Shown: positions 1 through 13,450 of the stretch, piece after piece | Position numbering within the stretch: position 1 is the first letter of the stretch | Layout of the letters: each line of letters starts with the position of its first letter | From: Sisyra terminalis | Taxonomy: Eukaryota > Arthropoda > Insecta > Neuroptera > Sisyridae | Length of the DNA stretch: 64,000 nt | Assembly: GCA_958496175.1 (NCBI GenBank) | Contig: OY292277.1 | Span: 45,271,050-45,335,049, forward strand | Reading direction: 5' to 3' | Position numbers and translations under genes: made by a program | Notes under the pieces: model-generated | Databases searched by the model: none | What the model was told of the DNA's origin: nothing | What the model saw: only the letters and a program-made list of their open reading frames with translations

Positions 1-189
1 GTTTTACTATAAAATCAATACGATAAGGTGTGAAAATTGTAACAATAAATTCGTAATAGTAATATCATTAACAGTAGCATTCAAAATGGGACATAGTTTT
101 TATTTTAGTGATTACCGGAAGATTGATTTTGAGGTATTTATGTTCGTTAATTACATAAATATTTATGGGAAAGTTTTGTATTGTTGCAG

Positions 190-3100
190 AATGTTTCTAT
201 GTTTTTGTTTCCGAATACAATTTGGATACGAGAGCCAATTGATGAAATCATTATCAAGTCTGTGATTGTTAGTATTGTTGTTATAATTGGGATCATTGGA
301 AACGTATCGTATTTGATTTTGTTGTGTAAATATCGAATATTGAGAACCGAGACAAATATTTTGATCGGAAATATGGCGGTGGCTGATTCATTTCAATTGT
401 TATTGTGTTCTTGGATTTATTTGATTTCAAGTTTTTATCAAAATTTCGTATTGGGATATGTTGTTTGCAAAATGGAGGGATTCTTAATATGTGAGTAAAT
501 ATGTATCATTTTCCCATATTCACACTTTAGCAAAATACCAGAGTAAGATATGTTTTGGTTCATTCTTTAATAAACACCGATTAGGTGTAAATTGGATATG
601 GAATGTTATTTTGGGGTTAAGTGTAAATATGTGTTCCATTTTCCCACTACATTAATATATTAGGATATTAAAATATACTTTGGTATATATTCCTTTATAC
701 ATATTGTAAGGTATAATAATATTTGGAAGTGAAATATTAATAGGGGTTGTTTGTATGGTGCTGTAATGATGGAAATTATTTTTGAATTTGAATAATAATC
801 CCCGTAGGGACTTACAAAAATTGCCGTAGCGGTCGGTATTTCACGACCACAAGGCGGGGTATTGGTTAAAGTTTTCAACTAGCAATAATCGCACCTCGGT
901 TAAACCTCATTGGTTACGATATCGCCGCTGCGCAATGATACCGTTCCGTTGGAATTCTGTTGGTTATATGTCCAAGTTGAACCTACTCACCTACGCGAGT
1001 CATTGTATAAAATTTAATTTAATTTTAACGGAAAATTAGTATAAACCCAAACAATTTTTTTAATCAATTATAATTAATAATTATTAATTTTTTTAGTTCT
1101 ATAAATTTGTCATAATTTTAGTAGTAAATTCAATAAATTTTAGCCGTTTTCTTTGGTTATACCATGGGGTTTATATCACATATTTTACTTGTAAATGATA
1201 ATAATTGAATACATTATTGATATAATTATAAGTTTCAAAAAGGTCTACAATTCATTATTTTAAATTAAAATATAAGTAGTAAAACGCATAAAATATTATG
1301 CAATTTTTACACATAATTTAAAATGTTATCATGCCAGTTTGATTTAGAAGGGGGAGACATAATGCATAAATAAAATTAATAGAAATTTGAGAATTCTGAA
1401 TATTCAGAGGTTTAAAACCAAGATTTATTCTACCAATAGATCCTTAAATCCAGTGCCTAGGCTCAAAGATTTAGAAAGTCATGTTAAAAAGTCTATTTTA
1501 AATATATTGTGCTAAAAGCTCTATTGAGGGGGCCAGCGAATTCATAATGACTTGGAGTTCACTTTGGTCAAAAATAGCCACAGGCTAAGACCTTTCTTTT
1601 TGGCAAAAATAGGTTGAATTGGGGATTAAATTTCCAACAAAGCCAATAGTTTCATTACTTTGGTACTTTGGAAATAATGAACATTAAAATATTATGCAAC
1701 GAAGGCAATATATAAGCCGTTTATTTTAAAAAGGGTCTATTTTAAAAGTCTATTTCAAAAATAGTTAATACTATTAGGGAGTATCGATTATAATTTGTTA
1801 TAATGAAAATAAAATATGAACCTTTTAAGGGGAAAATGAATCCAGAAAAAAAATGTAAATATTTAGAGGGATATGCATTTCAAAAGTACATATTCTTTTA
1901 TAATTGCAAATCGGAATTCCTATTGGTTACAAAGTAATAGCATACATTAGTTTACGGTTTCTAAAACTTTAAAAGCGTTTTTCTCAAAACGAAATTTTGT
2001 AAATCGATTCCAGCTCAGTAGCGAAAACTAATCAAGACATCAACTCGGTGTTATTTAAATTCCCAAAGGAATTATTGCTGCTAAGTTAAAAATTAATATA
2101 AAAGGCTTAAAATCAATGATTTGTGAAAGTTAGGCAGTTGAAAAATGCACATACTTTCCTGAGTTCCTCTTGTCATAAATAAAAAAATTAGCATAAAAAT
2201 TATAATAGGATGTCCTAAAAATGAATTTAAGTCATTTTCATAATAAACAGCTCTTATTATCAAAGTATTTTATATATTAAGAAAATCCTTTTTCAATAAT
2301 CGTGAACAAGGAACAAGTGTAACTCCGGAATTGAAACTCTGGAAAATTGCTTCAATGTGCTGCGTATTGCATATACTGTATATATAAAAAATCCTCCCGA
2401 TTCTTTGGAATAAATAAGAAAGTGTGCCCTAAAAGGAATTGTGTTAAAGAGGAATAGAAAAAATCTAATCAATACATTGAATTACATTAAAGTTGGATTG
2501 TTGCATATTTTTTATACTCTGAAATTGACGGTAATTCAATTTATAAAACATGGGTGTAACTAAATTACTTATTTTCAGGTTCATTGTTGTTAACAAGTAT
2601 TTTAACGTTATGTGTAATTAGCTACGACCGTTTGATTGTTATGACACTACCGAAATGGAATCGGCTTAATCGTACGAAAACTTTTTGGTTGATAAGTCTA
2701 ACATGGAGTATTGGAATTGGTTTGAGTGTCCCACTGATTTTTTATAAGAAATATCGGGTAAAAGCAACACTCCAGCTCATCTGAAACAAATAGAGAATCT
2801 GTGTTTTATATGGTATATATGTATTATCAGAGTTATGATTTTAGATTCGCCAATGGTTGAATTTTTGCGAAAAATATTGTACTGAAGTTGGAAAACTTAG
2901 CGATCTTTATTGGCACATTCTTCTTGCGTTTATTGTCTGGATTCCTTTAACATTTATGCTCATATGCTATATAGCGATTTTCATTAAGGTAAGTTGTTAT
3001 TTAAGTGGTTAGTGTGGAAAAATTTCAATTTTTGAATTTTTATGTAACAGTTGCGGCAGTATCATAAGAAAATGTTGTACCACAAAAATCCGGTTCTCCT

Positions 3101-3541
3101 AAAATACAAAGCCAAAGTTACCATTACAATGTTTATCATTGTTGTAACGTTCATCGTATGTCGTGTTCCATTCACAGCGATTATTTTTCTTCGTGGTACC
3201 CTAGGAACTAATCAAAATTCCGTATGCTATAAGATGTTTAATATTTTGATGTTTAAACTAAAAGATTTGATATGTTATATCCTGTTTAGGTAACTCCGGC
3301 GATGAATGTGATTTTATTTGTTTCAAATGTACTGATTTTCATCAATGCTGCTCTCAATCCATTTATCTACGGTTACACAAATGAAAGAATACGACGAATT
3401 CTTGCTAGTGACTTAAAGATGAAATGTTGTATAAATTCAAATAGTGCGAATAAAGATGCCAAGAATGGCGAACAAATTTTTAAAATTGGTTTATCAAATG
3501 AAAATATTGAAGGCATTTACAATAAGAAAAGTAAAACCTAG
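190..3541 (+). CDS. Class A (rhodopsin-like) peptide-type GPCR, five exons
   Basis: Exons read as 190-490, 2579-2757, 2845-2988, 3051-3221 and 3290-3541 (TAG). All introns are GT-AG and all phases agree. From Met199 the protein has 345 residues. The 5' limit is uncertain: a good acceptor (TTGTTGCAG, ending 189) means an upstream exon may lie outside the window. Exon 3 (48 codons) is short but supplies extracellular loop 2 and TM5. Seen: seven hydrophobic segments; GN in TM1 (34-35); ADS in TM2 (Asp63); Cys90 before TM3; YDR at 113-115 in place of DRY; NPFIY at 285-289 in TM7; a Cys-containing tail. TM6 reads FIVCRVPF, so Arg243 sits where CWxP receptors have Trp. Family knowledge: such receptors are plasma-membrane neuropeptide receptors coupled to G proteins. 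I recognise the general insect orphan peptide-receptor type but cannot name the ligand. Intron 1 is 2.1 kb; the others are under 90 bp. The gene converges on GBF1. Confidence 0.85.
780..1015. repeat. GC-richer island in receptor intron 1, probable transposon fragment
   Basis: Within the AT-rich first intron, about 235 bases are clearly richer in G+C and CG dinucleotides. On the minus strand, 790-880 can be translated as a short block containing PCGREIPTATAIFVSPYG, which looks like a decayed transposon-coding stretch. No termini or target-site duplication were found. The rest of the intron (491-780, 1016-2578) shows no recognisable feature. Confidence 0.3.
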
Positions 3542-3641
3542 TATTTTAATGTAGCTTAGATACATGTGGAAGATCAAAAGAATAATGAACTTTAAACTAC
3601 ATTAAGTACTTATACGTTTTTTTTTAATAATTTAGTATTTC

Positions 3642-3647
3642 AATAAA
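3642..3647 (+). terminator. Candidate poly(A) signal of the GPCR gene
   Basis: AATAAA lies about 100 bases after the receptor stop codon. A second AATAAA lies at 3754-3759. Either could direct 3' end formation; no transcript evidence is available. Confidence 0.45.
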
Positions 3648-3659
3648 ATATTATATAAC

Positions 3660-4604
3660 TATAGACAAACTTTGGGCATTGTTATGCTCTCGAGTTGCAC
3701 TAACAATGTATGAGAATATTGTAGGTATTGTACATATTACATAATTCTAATTTAATAAAAGACAGTTTAGCGAAAAATTGTGTGATTTAAACAAAATAAA
3801 AGTAGTCAAAATGGTTAGACTGTTTAATGTTAATTATGTAAAACGAACATTTGGGATTTGATCCTTTCCTTTCTATAGTGTGTGATATCGAAAGATTAAT
3901 TATCCCACTTCCATTTGTACAAAAATTAAAATACATATTCTAAAAGTTTATTCGTTCGTTTATGGAGTGGATAACAATTATTAATACATTCTATCAATTC
4001 AATATCTTACTAGGATTTATTCATAGACCTTTAACCTTTTTAAGGATTTCTCAGATTTCAGGGCTTCCCATTTCATAATACCTGAAGTAATTAATAAACA
4101 ACCCCTTTAACTAAACCAAAGAGTTTTCAATTATCAGAGAACTGATTTAAGTAAAACTAAAGCTAAACATAATCCAGGGCCTATGATCTATGTTTCCTAC
4201 TCTTTGGTACTGATTTAAACTTTTCATAACAAGATCCATTTTTACGTATAAACTCTTAAAATTATTGAACTCCGCAAATGAGTTTAGTTCATACTTATTC
4301 TTTGATATCAGTATATTTACCAATAAATAACACCTGTCGTACCTATAATAGAATGTTTTAATTGATTTTCTATTGGGAGTATTAGATCGGAAGAGGGTAT
4401 TAAAAAACCCAATCCTCAAAAAATCTAAATATTCCCGTTGATTATCTAATTTGATATGCTTTTTTATTGTTTACCTTGACAAAACCAATCCTTAGCAGAG
4501 TCAATCTCCTCTTGAATCAATATTCTGAATCCCCTGGTTTATTGGGTTAATAACAAAAAAAAAAAACACAGTTAAATGTCTAATAAATATCAAGAAACAT
4601 AAAC
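3660..4604. other. Intergenic, convergent 3' ends
   Basis: AT-rich spacer between two convergent genes. A 90-codon open frame on the minus strand (4147-4419) has no recognisable domain and is treated as chance. Nothing else is visible. Confidence 0.5.
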
Positions 4605-4610
4605 TTTATT
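4605..4610 (-). terminator. Candidate poly(A) signal of GBF1
   Basis: AATAAA on the minus strand, about 225 bases downstream of the GBF1 stop codon, with AT-rich sequence on both sides. Confidence 0.4.
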
Positions 4611-4834
4611 GTTTAACATCTATAAAACATATTTTTCAATGAACAAAGAATAACATTTTTTTTCATTTAATAATTTTAAAAAAACAATTTAAATATCCAT
4701 TCATTACTCCATTATATTTACAAGTCTAGTATTTTAAATACAATTTTCATAGTATTATATAGTTATGTGTTTTTCTTTAATATACAAATAAAATATAATA
4801 TAAATATAATATATAGATGACTATTATTTTTTTT

Positions 4835-7800
4835 TTACTCTGAAGGTGGAAGGAGTGGAATGTTTGCATCTGGCATTAATGCAGGATTATAAAACACCAC
4901 ATTAGAATGATTCGTCGTTTTGATTTCATTATTAAAAAGAAATTCGTTTTCCGTATAAAAATAGTTGCATGATTGAAATATGCTTGGTTGTTCACTGTTA
5001 TTTTCATCAGAATTTGGCACAATGTGAACGGGGGATGTTTGATTTGATGAATTTAAGGGTTGGTTTGAGGATGGCGACGGATCGATGTTTGATGGTTCAG
5101 GATGGATTGCTGATGGGTTTGATGGTTGGTTTATGTAAGGGAGGAAAAAATTTGAAGTCGGCTGTTGATTTGATGGATTGTTGGTGAAGTCGTCTTGGAC
5201 GAGGGATGAACAGTACGTAGATTGGGCGTCGGTAACATTGTATGGATTGTTGATGTAGTCGTTGTATAATGCTTGAGGTTGAGGCTCGATTTGAGACGGG
5301 ATTCGTTCCGGAGGACTTGTATGAGCAGTGGTGTACAATAATGGATAATCAGTTTGATAATATTGGGTCTGGATTAAAGGAGAACCTGAAGCATTTACGG
5401 TTGAAGTTTCTTGAACTGAATATGCAGTCACCATTGGACTACCGGCGGTGGATGGAACCCCAATCGGAGTTGAAACCATCTAAAATTTACGTACATTATT
5501 AGTCTCGGTTATTTTCTCTATCTGACTTCCCCGTATAAAAAAAAATATCCGGAGGAATGAAAGAAAAATCAGAAAGATATATAAGTATATTGAAACAAAA
5601 GTATCGTTACCTGTCCTAAATGAGCAAATAATGGTGATGCAATATTATCATTAATCGACGGTTGGAGTATAATACTATTTCTAGTCGCATTTGCGACATC
5701 GTTAGGTGCCACAACCGGTTCGTTTTGCATTTGCACATTTTCTTCATCTTTCTGTTCCTCATCTTTTGTAGCTGGTTGGACTTTGAACAATTCATCTTTT
5801 AAGTTTGGCAAAAATTTATTAATTCGATTCCATGTAATTTCCCATAGTGCCGAATATTGTTCGCCGTCGTTAAAGACTTTGGCCGAATCCATGACGAGAA
5901 GCATATTTTTCAATGATTCTGGAATTGCTTCATAGAGCAAATCACTCTTCCCCGCATGCATATATTTATCCATACATTCCAATATCGTAAGCCACAGCGA
6001 TGTGAATGTTGGAAGAGTCAATAACGGAGTTAGATGATGCAAAAATACCTTAAAAGAAAAGAAAAAATGGAGACGGGGTAGTAAGCGATGGGAAAAAGTC
6101 CACAAGTTTCAAATAAACAATAATCTCAATATAAACCATTCAATTGGATGTAAGTTTTTCTATACCTTTGATAAGACCGTGGCAGCCCGCATTCGAGCCT
6201 CTTCCAGGCCTTCTGCTGTTTGTGAATTCGGCGCTGGAGTTTCTAATAGTTGAGCCAACAATGGGAATAAAACACGATGAAAACATTCTTCCCATTCGGA
6301 TCCACTTAATTTTTGTAAATCCGGCATTAATAATGCTCGTTGAAGATACGTTAATGCACTCATTCGGACCTAAAATTATTTATTTATTTTTTTGTAAATT
6401 TTGCAAAAAAAATGGTGGTTAAGGTGCCTTAACCATATTTGTGTTTAATCCATCCTTGTCTAGGGGAGTGCTAACCGTCTCTCCTTTCATATAACACAAT
6501 TTAATAATCGCAAAATTTTTGTATATATACTTGAGAAAATTAAATTCGTGTACTTGCGAGAGAAATACGGATTTTAAAGAATTTTTAAGAAAAAGTTATT
6601 AAAATTTTTTACTAAAAACACTCATAGTTTTTATCGTGAACATTATTTTTATAATTTTAAAGAAAAAAATTCAGGGAAACTCAAAAAAAATTTGTAAGTA
6701 ATAATTGCCTATCAAGTCATTGTAAATCCATGCTGTGTAAATATTGAAAAAAAATGCAATTTTAAATAATTTATTTACTTGTTTTCGCGAATCACAACAC
6801 AGTCGTGCAATACCCTGCAGAAGTGGACACCATCCTCGTGGCCATAACGATGTAACCGTGATATGACCATGTTCTTCGGCCCACCAAGTGAAAATTTGTG
6901 CTGTTCTCGTATGCAAAGTATGCATCAAGTCTAACAACTGTATAGAAATTTGATGATATCCTGCAGGCAAATCTTCTTCTTCTTCGCTATCATCACCACT
7001 ATCGATTGTATTAAAACGATTTTCTTGTTTTCTGCTTCGTACGTTATTTCTGCTTCGCTCATCTTTTCTCACATGCCGTCCTACTCGTGAATCTAATACA
7101 AGACATTAACAAATAAAACTAATAAAAATAACTAAAAAGCAATTTCTTACTTCCATTCAAACTGGCTTCAACAAATGTACGAATGCATCGAACACAATCC
7201 TCATAGTTATACGGTGTTATATGAGCCACGTCTCGAACAAGGAATGCAAGACTTTCACAACATTTGAGTAAAGCTATTGGGTTGTGAGGTCCAAGTCGAC
7301 GTTCTAGAACAATGGTATTTTGAGGCTTCGGCAAGGAATTTGTTGTATTCGTATCCCCCTCACGTCCAACCTTAGAATTAAAAAGTAAAACATAAAACTT
7401 GATAAAAAAACTTTCCTAAACAAAATTATCCAACCAAAATCCATCCGCTTGAATGTTGACTAGCAGCAGGTGTTACAGGAACGGAGGCAAACGTTTCAGT
7501 AGCATTTCGAGTTCGTCCTGGAGAATTTCTTGTTAGTTCTGAATCAGAAGTGTACCCTCGTTCGACATTAGGAACATCTTCCTCGCTACTAACGGGAGCT
7601 TCGCCATCGGATTTCGTTCCTTAAGCATAAAAAACAGAAATTTTGATTTTACAAAAGAAATTTTAGTGATCAACCAAATATTTATTCATATAAAATAAAA
7701 AGAGTTGATGAAGGAAAACTTCAAATAGATTACACAAAGCGGAAAAATTGAGATGTTACCTTGATCGGGTACATTAGCAGAAGGTTCTTGCAATGTTTTA

Positions 7801-10800
7801 GGAATATGCGAACCAGCCCCGATACATTCCAGAAGAGTGAAGATGATTTTCCAGTCGGAGTCTGAATGGATATTTTGCGCCGATGTCTTCAACAATTCGA
7901 ACAAACCAAAGGCGATTTGTCTAGATATTCTATATAGAGTAATTGGCTTTAGTAGAAGCAACATGCGCAGAGATTGCAAAATAATTGGACTCATCTCTTC
8001 ATTGCGCATCAAACGAATCGCCAGTCGAAGAAGCCCGATCAAAGATCGTTCAAGCAAATACTGATAGTCACACGTAGCTGCTCCCATAATCAAACTGTAA
8101 ATATGATCTTGAACGTTTTGCCAAATTGACATAACTCGATCGCTAATGAAAAAAAATGAAATAATTAAATAGTTGATTCTAGGGAGTGGGTTTATAAAGG
8201 AATTTATAAGAGAGTAGAAAAGACAAATGGTATCATTATTAATAGAAATATTATACAGCAAAGTTCAAATCGCTGGAATGTTTAACTCATGATTTCAATT
8301 AATCAATTTATAAACCATTACCCTAAGAAACATTAACGATGAATTCTAGAAATAACTAAACAAAAATCTAAGATTCTGAGAGATTATTTCTTTTCCTTAG
8401 GTCTACTCTCTTATGGTCTATGGTTCTAATGCGATTCTTACCGATTTTGAATAACAACTTTCAATAATAATTCCAAAAAGAAAACGGTAACATTTTCATT
8501 ATATCCGGTACCCAAGGACTTGTGTCCATCTGGACCTTTTGAAAAATCTATCAAACTCTTTACAAGATCCAATAGAGATTCCATTTGCAAAAATTTTGAT
8601 TCAGTGATAATTTGCTCTAGATTACTTTCTTTGATGAACGTTTTTGCATATTCAATCAAATCTTGCTCTTCGGCTGTTGGAACTCGCGGAGCCCCAGCGT
8701 CTGACGATAACATATAAGAGTACAATGAACTAAAAAGTCCAGTTTCAGTCTTTTGTGATGAAATTGTTTCACAGACTAGTGTTATCTTTCCGGACGGTTC
8801 TGTAAAATCTTCAGCTTCCAACAATGAGTTGGGCAACAATTGGTGATTGTACAAGGCCAAAATCAAATCCATTACATTGCTCCAGCCTTCGTGTAAAATA
8901 TCTCCGTGTAAATGTACAATGTTTAGGACAGTTTTGAAGGCGATTTGCGCTTTATCGTTAGATGCGAATTGGATACGTGAGGCGTATGTACCTTTTTGTT
9001 GGCTATGTAACATAGTGAATTTACATAACGATAGAATAAGAGTATCTAGATTACTCGACATGTTAAATTGGGCAGAAATGAATGCACATTTCTTGAAACC
9101 CTTAATGGCCCGTTGGTATATTAAAGGATCGTCGCTTTTGTCGAAAACAAAACTTAGTGCAGCGACAGTTGGACCCCATATCAAACTAAATAAGTCCTTA
9201 TCGAAATAACCATTCGGTACATGAACATATTGCCCATCTTTCGAGGCTCCACGACGCAATAAAACCTTCCACAAATAATTTTCACGTACAATTCCAGTCT
9301 GTTCCGCTGGCATAACAATCTCCTCATTCCTACCAAAAAAAAGTAAAAAATTAATCGTAAATTCCACACCATATTCATCCGAATACATACTTAATTGCGG
9401 TATAAATTTCACCTAGCATATCTTGGTCGAAATCTCCATTGCCGTTAACACGAGCCAAATTACGTTTAAACTCTTCGGGGGTCATTGGTGTGTTTTGTCT
9501 TTTTACGTTATGATTGTGTTGATCGACGTTCAACATAATTACAGCATAGGCTAAAGTAAATGCGGCGTCCACGTTAGCAAAAGGTTCTCCATTGCATTTC
9601 TGTAAGAGTTTTTCAGAATGTTTAGAGAAATTATTTAAGGAAGACATATTTTTTTAGACATACATGCCAATGTTCGGCAAACTGTTCCATTATTAGAGAT
9701 ATTAACGGAGCTTCACCAGGTAGTCTGAAGGTTTCTAAATATAATCGTAGGGCTTCATCAATTCGTAGATCGGTGAAATCGAAAGATTTGACAAAAGCCT
9801 CCAAGACCTTGAAAAGATACATAAAAAAGTTGTAAAACTTTACGTTTTTTATTGCTGAAAGCTTTAAAAAATTATATATCCTTAAAAAAATTTAAGATTT
9901 GTAAATAGAACAACCAAAGTAATAATCTTTGTTATGGTTTTTTAGCTTAAAATGTAGTTTAACCCCATAAACTACTAGAGGTCATTGAGCTGAAAGCTCA
10001 AGCTTTAAACAACCTTAATATTTATGTTTAGTTTATTTTTGGATTCAAAAGGGCACCAAAGTTGTTTGATTTAATTTTTCAGGGTCGAAGTTATTGTGAT
10101 CCACATGAGCCCTAAACTTTAACATAAAATGCAAAAAAAAAAAGTTTAACTTGATTAATTACATTTTCCGTATTAAATAGCGAAAAACGGGGGAAAGAGT
10201 GAATGAAAGTTGCTTAAAAACAAATGTATACGTACAGTAGAATTTTGACGACTACTGATATACTCTCCGATCATTTTTTTGTCAAGTCCTGGATTTTCAC
10301 GCAAAAAATGCACCACTTCCTCCGGATTGAGTTCCAAACTTAAAATACCATGTTCCTGAAGGAATTGAATTCCTTTTTTTGGTTTTGTGTTGAAATACTC
10401 AGTCCCTTGAGGCAACCACTGGAACAAATAAAAATTTATATAATTTGTATAATTTTGTGATTTTTAATGACTAACTCGTTTTTTTGCTTTGATCACATTA
10501 AGATCGTCCCGAGATGGAATTGATTCGGAACACTTTTGTCTCGTTCCCATAATATAATCACAATTAAGCGTAGCCACTTCTAAGTTATCACTGGAATTTT
10601 TTTCTTGGGAATCGATTTTAGCGCTACAATTCAATCTTATCGATTCGATAATCGTTAAAAGAGCATCCAGGGAGAGTAAATGCGTGTGGTATACTCCTGC
10701 CGTGACAGGAAATGCATTTTTTGCCAGCAATTTTGTTAAGTCTTCGAATAAATTTGTGCAGTAAAAATCGCAGTCGTAGTTCAGATACAGTTCGGTGACA

Positions 10801-12524
10801 AGACCCGGAATTCGCCACAACTGTAGAATATTGTCCAAAGCGATTTGCTTGTGTTCATACGTCACTTTTACCGAGTCGGAAATAATAATTTCAATCAGTT
10901 TTGTTAGATAAAGTTCTAGTTGGAATTTCAAGTGGGTTCTTAGAGCTTCGAAAAGCAAAAACGATACTTGGAGATTAGGAGCAAAAATTGAAATTCTTTC
11001 AGTGGATAACAGGGAAAATAAATTTCGGCAAAGTTCATCTTTGCATAGTTCCAATAAAGAATTAAATTTGCCGATATGGTCGGCTCCAACTTCGAAGGCG
11101 ACCGTCAACAAGTTTAAGCCGAGATGAATCATTACTTCATTGTTATCTTTGTCAAGAGGATCGCAAAGAGAAATTAGAAATCGAAATATTTCTCGGACCG
11201 AAACAATTCCGTATGGAATCAATGTAACACCATCTGGAGAGTGAGGTGTGAAACGAACTCCACGCGGATTTACGTATTCTTGGCTATCATTTTTTCCTTG
11301 TGATTCGTTCGAATTGGAACTAATATTGGAATTTTCTAAATTCGACGATGAGTCGTTTTGCAACTCGGAACTTATTTGTGTTTCTTGCAAATTATCTTTG
11401 GTTTCTGACGATTTGATACTTTCATCGGAAGCTTCCGATTTGATGTCCAATTTATCGATGATTTCGGGTGAAAGATTTTGGGATAATGAACCTTGCATAT
11501 CCACGAGATTGTTGTTCGTCGAAATCAATGGAGTTGTTGATAAATGGAAAGTATCACCAGGTGGTTTTAATTCTTGATCACTTTGTTCAATATCTATAAA
11601 AAGAATAAGAGAATTTTAGAGCAAATTTTAATTTATAATTCTAAGATGCATACTTAATTGCTCATTAGTTTTGGGAGTTCCTTCGATTTCCGAATTGGAC
11701 TTTGATTTTTTGATGGCTTTGAAGCGTTTTTTATTTCGTAATTGATCTATAGCATTGGGATGCATTTTTATGGTTTTAACATTGTGGGTACCTCGATAGT
11801 CTTCACTGAATTCCGATAATCGAGTGAAGACGATTTGAACTAAATCTCGAAGGACAAGATCGGCAGTTCGACGCAGTACTTCTGTAGAAAAAAAAGAAAA
11901 CAATTTATGGAGGTATGGAGGATAATTGCTTACGAACCATTTAGTCGAGATTCATAACAAATTTTGAAGCAACTTAATGCGATATCACAAATTGTATCAT
12001 CGGAAAGTTTATGGGCTGAAGATGACATTAAAAGCGAACGAATGGTATGGATTATTCTTAGTAAAACTAGGGCATCAGATGCTGCGTCAGTTCCAAAAAA
12101 ACGAGCTCTAGTGACTGCGGTTGCAATATTTTCAATCGCTAATGCACAACTTTCATGGTTTGGATCTGAAAAGTAGGTCCATTAGTTTCTAGGATATCTT
12201 AAGAAATCAATGGAAAAACAAACCGATTAGGCCGTAGGACAAAAATTTTTGAACTGATAACAATGCAAGACTTGTAACAGGGCCAGTAGTTTGCTGAGAA
12301 CGAATCACTTCCAGAAAAGGCTCCAAAAATATGTTAGGATTGATCAGCTTCAGGTCTTCCACTCGACTAAGAAAGGATTTTAAATCATGAAATGCCTTCA
12401 GCAGCAGCTCGTGCTCCTCGTCCTGATGCGAGTGCGTAAGCCATCGAGTTCCACGTCGCATTGCCGTAATCAGAATCGTCATTTCGCCCTGAACGACGAA
12501 AATCCCACTACCTGGTAGAGCCAT
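4835..12524 (-). CDS. garz: GBF1/Gartenzwerg, Sec7-domain Arf-GEF of the cis-Golgi (15 exons, complete)
   Basis: Exons in coding order: 12524-12224, 12165-11938, 11881-11654, 11593-10476, 10418-10236, 9807-9664, 9599-9391, 9329-8442, 8142-7760, 7619-7435, 7370-7151, 7092-6779, 6369-6166, 6048-5611, 5479-4835. They total 5,688 nt (1,895 aa) with consistent phases; the family is usually about 1,850-2,000 aa. Role (family knowledge): catalyses GDP-GTP exchange on Arf1-type GTPases at the ERGIC/cis-Golgi, recruiting COPI. Domains seen: DCB (about 1-240); Ser/Asn-rich linker; HUS (about 361-600) with the NYDCD box at 524-528; Sec7 (about 626-820) with the FRLPGEAP loop, so catalytic Glu is residue 718; HDS regions (about 820-1680) with YMHAG and [13 protein letters not shown]; a Pro/Ser/Asn-rich tail ending in NPAL plus PLLPPSE, as in vertebrate GBF1. 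Met756 in AVIMLN is the residue linked to brefeldin sensitivity. Two donors are weak: GTTGGA after 7435 and GTTCGT after 11938. The start ATG sits in GCAACATGG. Confidence 0.96.
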
Positions 12525-13202
12525 GTTGCAGCTAAATTATCAGTCCCAGTTTGTAGATATTAAAAATTTATATTTGTCAAAAATGTCTTTAACGTATATC
12601 ACATAGTTTAAGCTACATTTAAGTGGTTGTTAATTAAAATTAACTTTGAGTTAAAATTCCTAGCCATAGATGATTTTTGCCACTTCTACTTATTACAATT
12701 TAGCTACGTCAAATCATGTCAATTTGCCGATTTTGTTGGACTCTGCTTTATCGACATCGACTTTATTTATTTCGAGAAAAATTCAAAATGTACTAAATTA
12801 TTATAAATTGAAACAATGTCTTTTCGTTCATTTAATTAGTTAAAAAATGAGTTCTTTTTATGTTTTACAACTAACAATAAACCATTTCACAGAATTGTCC
12901 AATTATATGCTTAATGTACGGTATAAAGATTTAAAAAATATAAAAAATATTTTCATGGTCAGAGAGATTAAAGTGGTGAAAGAATAAAAGCGATATAGAA
13001 AATACATAAATATATTTTTGAAAACATTCAGTTGTATAAATTTATATTATATACCTTATATGCCTTATATGTCTTATATACTATATTAGCTATATTATAT
13101 CAGAGAATTAATTAGACTTATTAAACTAAAATATGTATACGGTTTGTTTTAATGTATTTTGTATACTGTTGTAAAGAAATATAAAAATGAACTATATAAT
13201 AA
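12525..13202. other. Upstream region of GBF1
   Basis: AT-rich. Holds the 5' flank of GBF1 but no TATA box or other promoter element I can support. Short TTATATGCC-like near-repeats occur around 13052-13090. Confidence 0.4.
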
Positions 13203-13433
13203 AAAATATGGCTTATTTTAAAAACAGATAAATGAATGATTAGAGAAATAGGGACTTAATTTCAAGAACTAGGGTAACAATAAAGAAAGATCCCCATGAT
13301 TGAGTTCATGAGTTTTCCCGGTTTACCCAAATTTTAAATTGAAATCTCTATAATTAAAAAAAATAAGAAAAGAATTATAACAAAATTTTTATGACCTTAG
13401 AAGAAAAAATTAACAGGTCAATTATGACGATGA
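13203..13433. repeat. Direct duplication, segment P, copy 1
   Basis: About 230 bp matching 15233-15465 with scattered substitutions and small indels. Both copies share, for example, TAACAATAAAGAAAGATCC. Non-coding. Confidence 0.8.
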
Positions 13434-13450
13434 TGCCTTTATAGTAAATT

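Noticed and set aside
181..198. TTG/ATG-proximal start upstream of Met199 for the receptor
   Set aside because: The preceding TTGTTGCAG is better read as a splice acceptor; a stop lies in frame at 148-150, so no unspliced longer start exists.
4147..4419. 90-codon minus-strand frame between the two convergent genes
   Set aside because: No recognisable domain, no splice context, AT-driven composition.
4969..5502. Plus-strand open frames of 72-77 codons
   Set aside because: They lie entirely inside GBF1 exon 15 on the opposite strand and show no domain; shadow frames.
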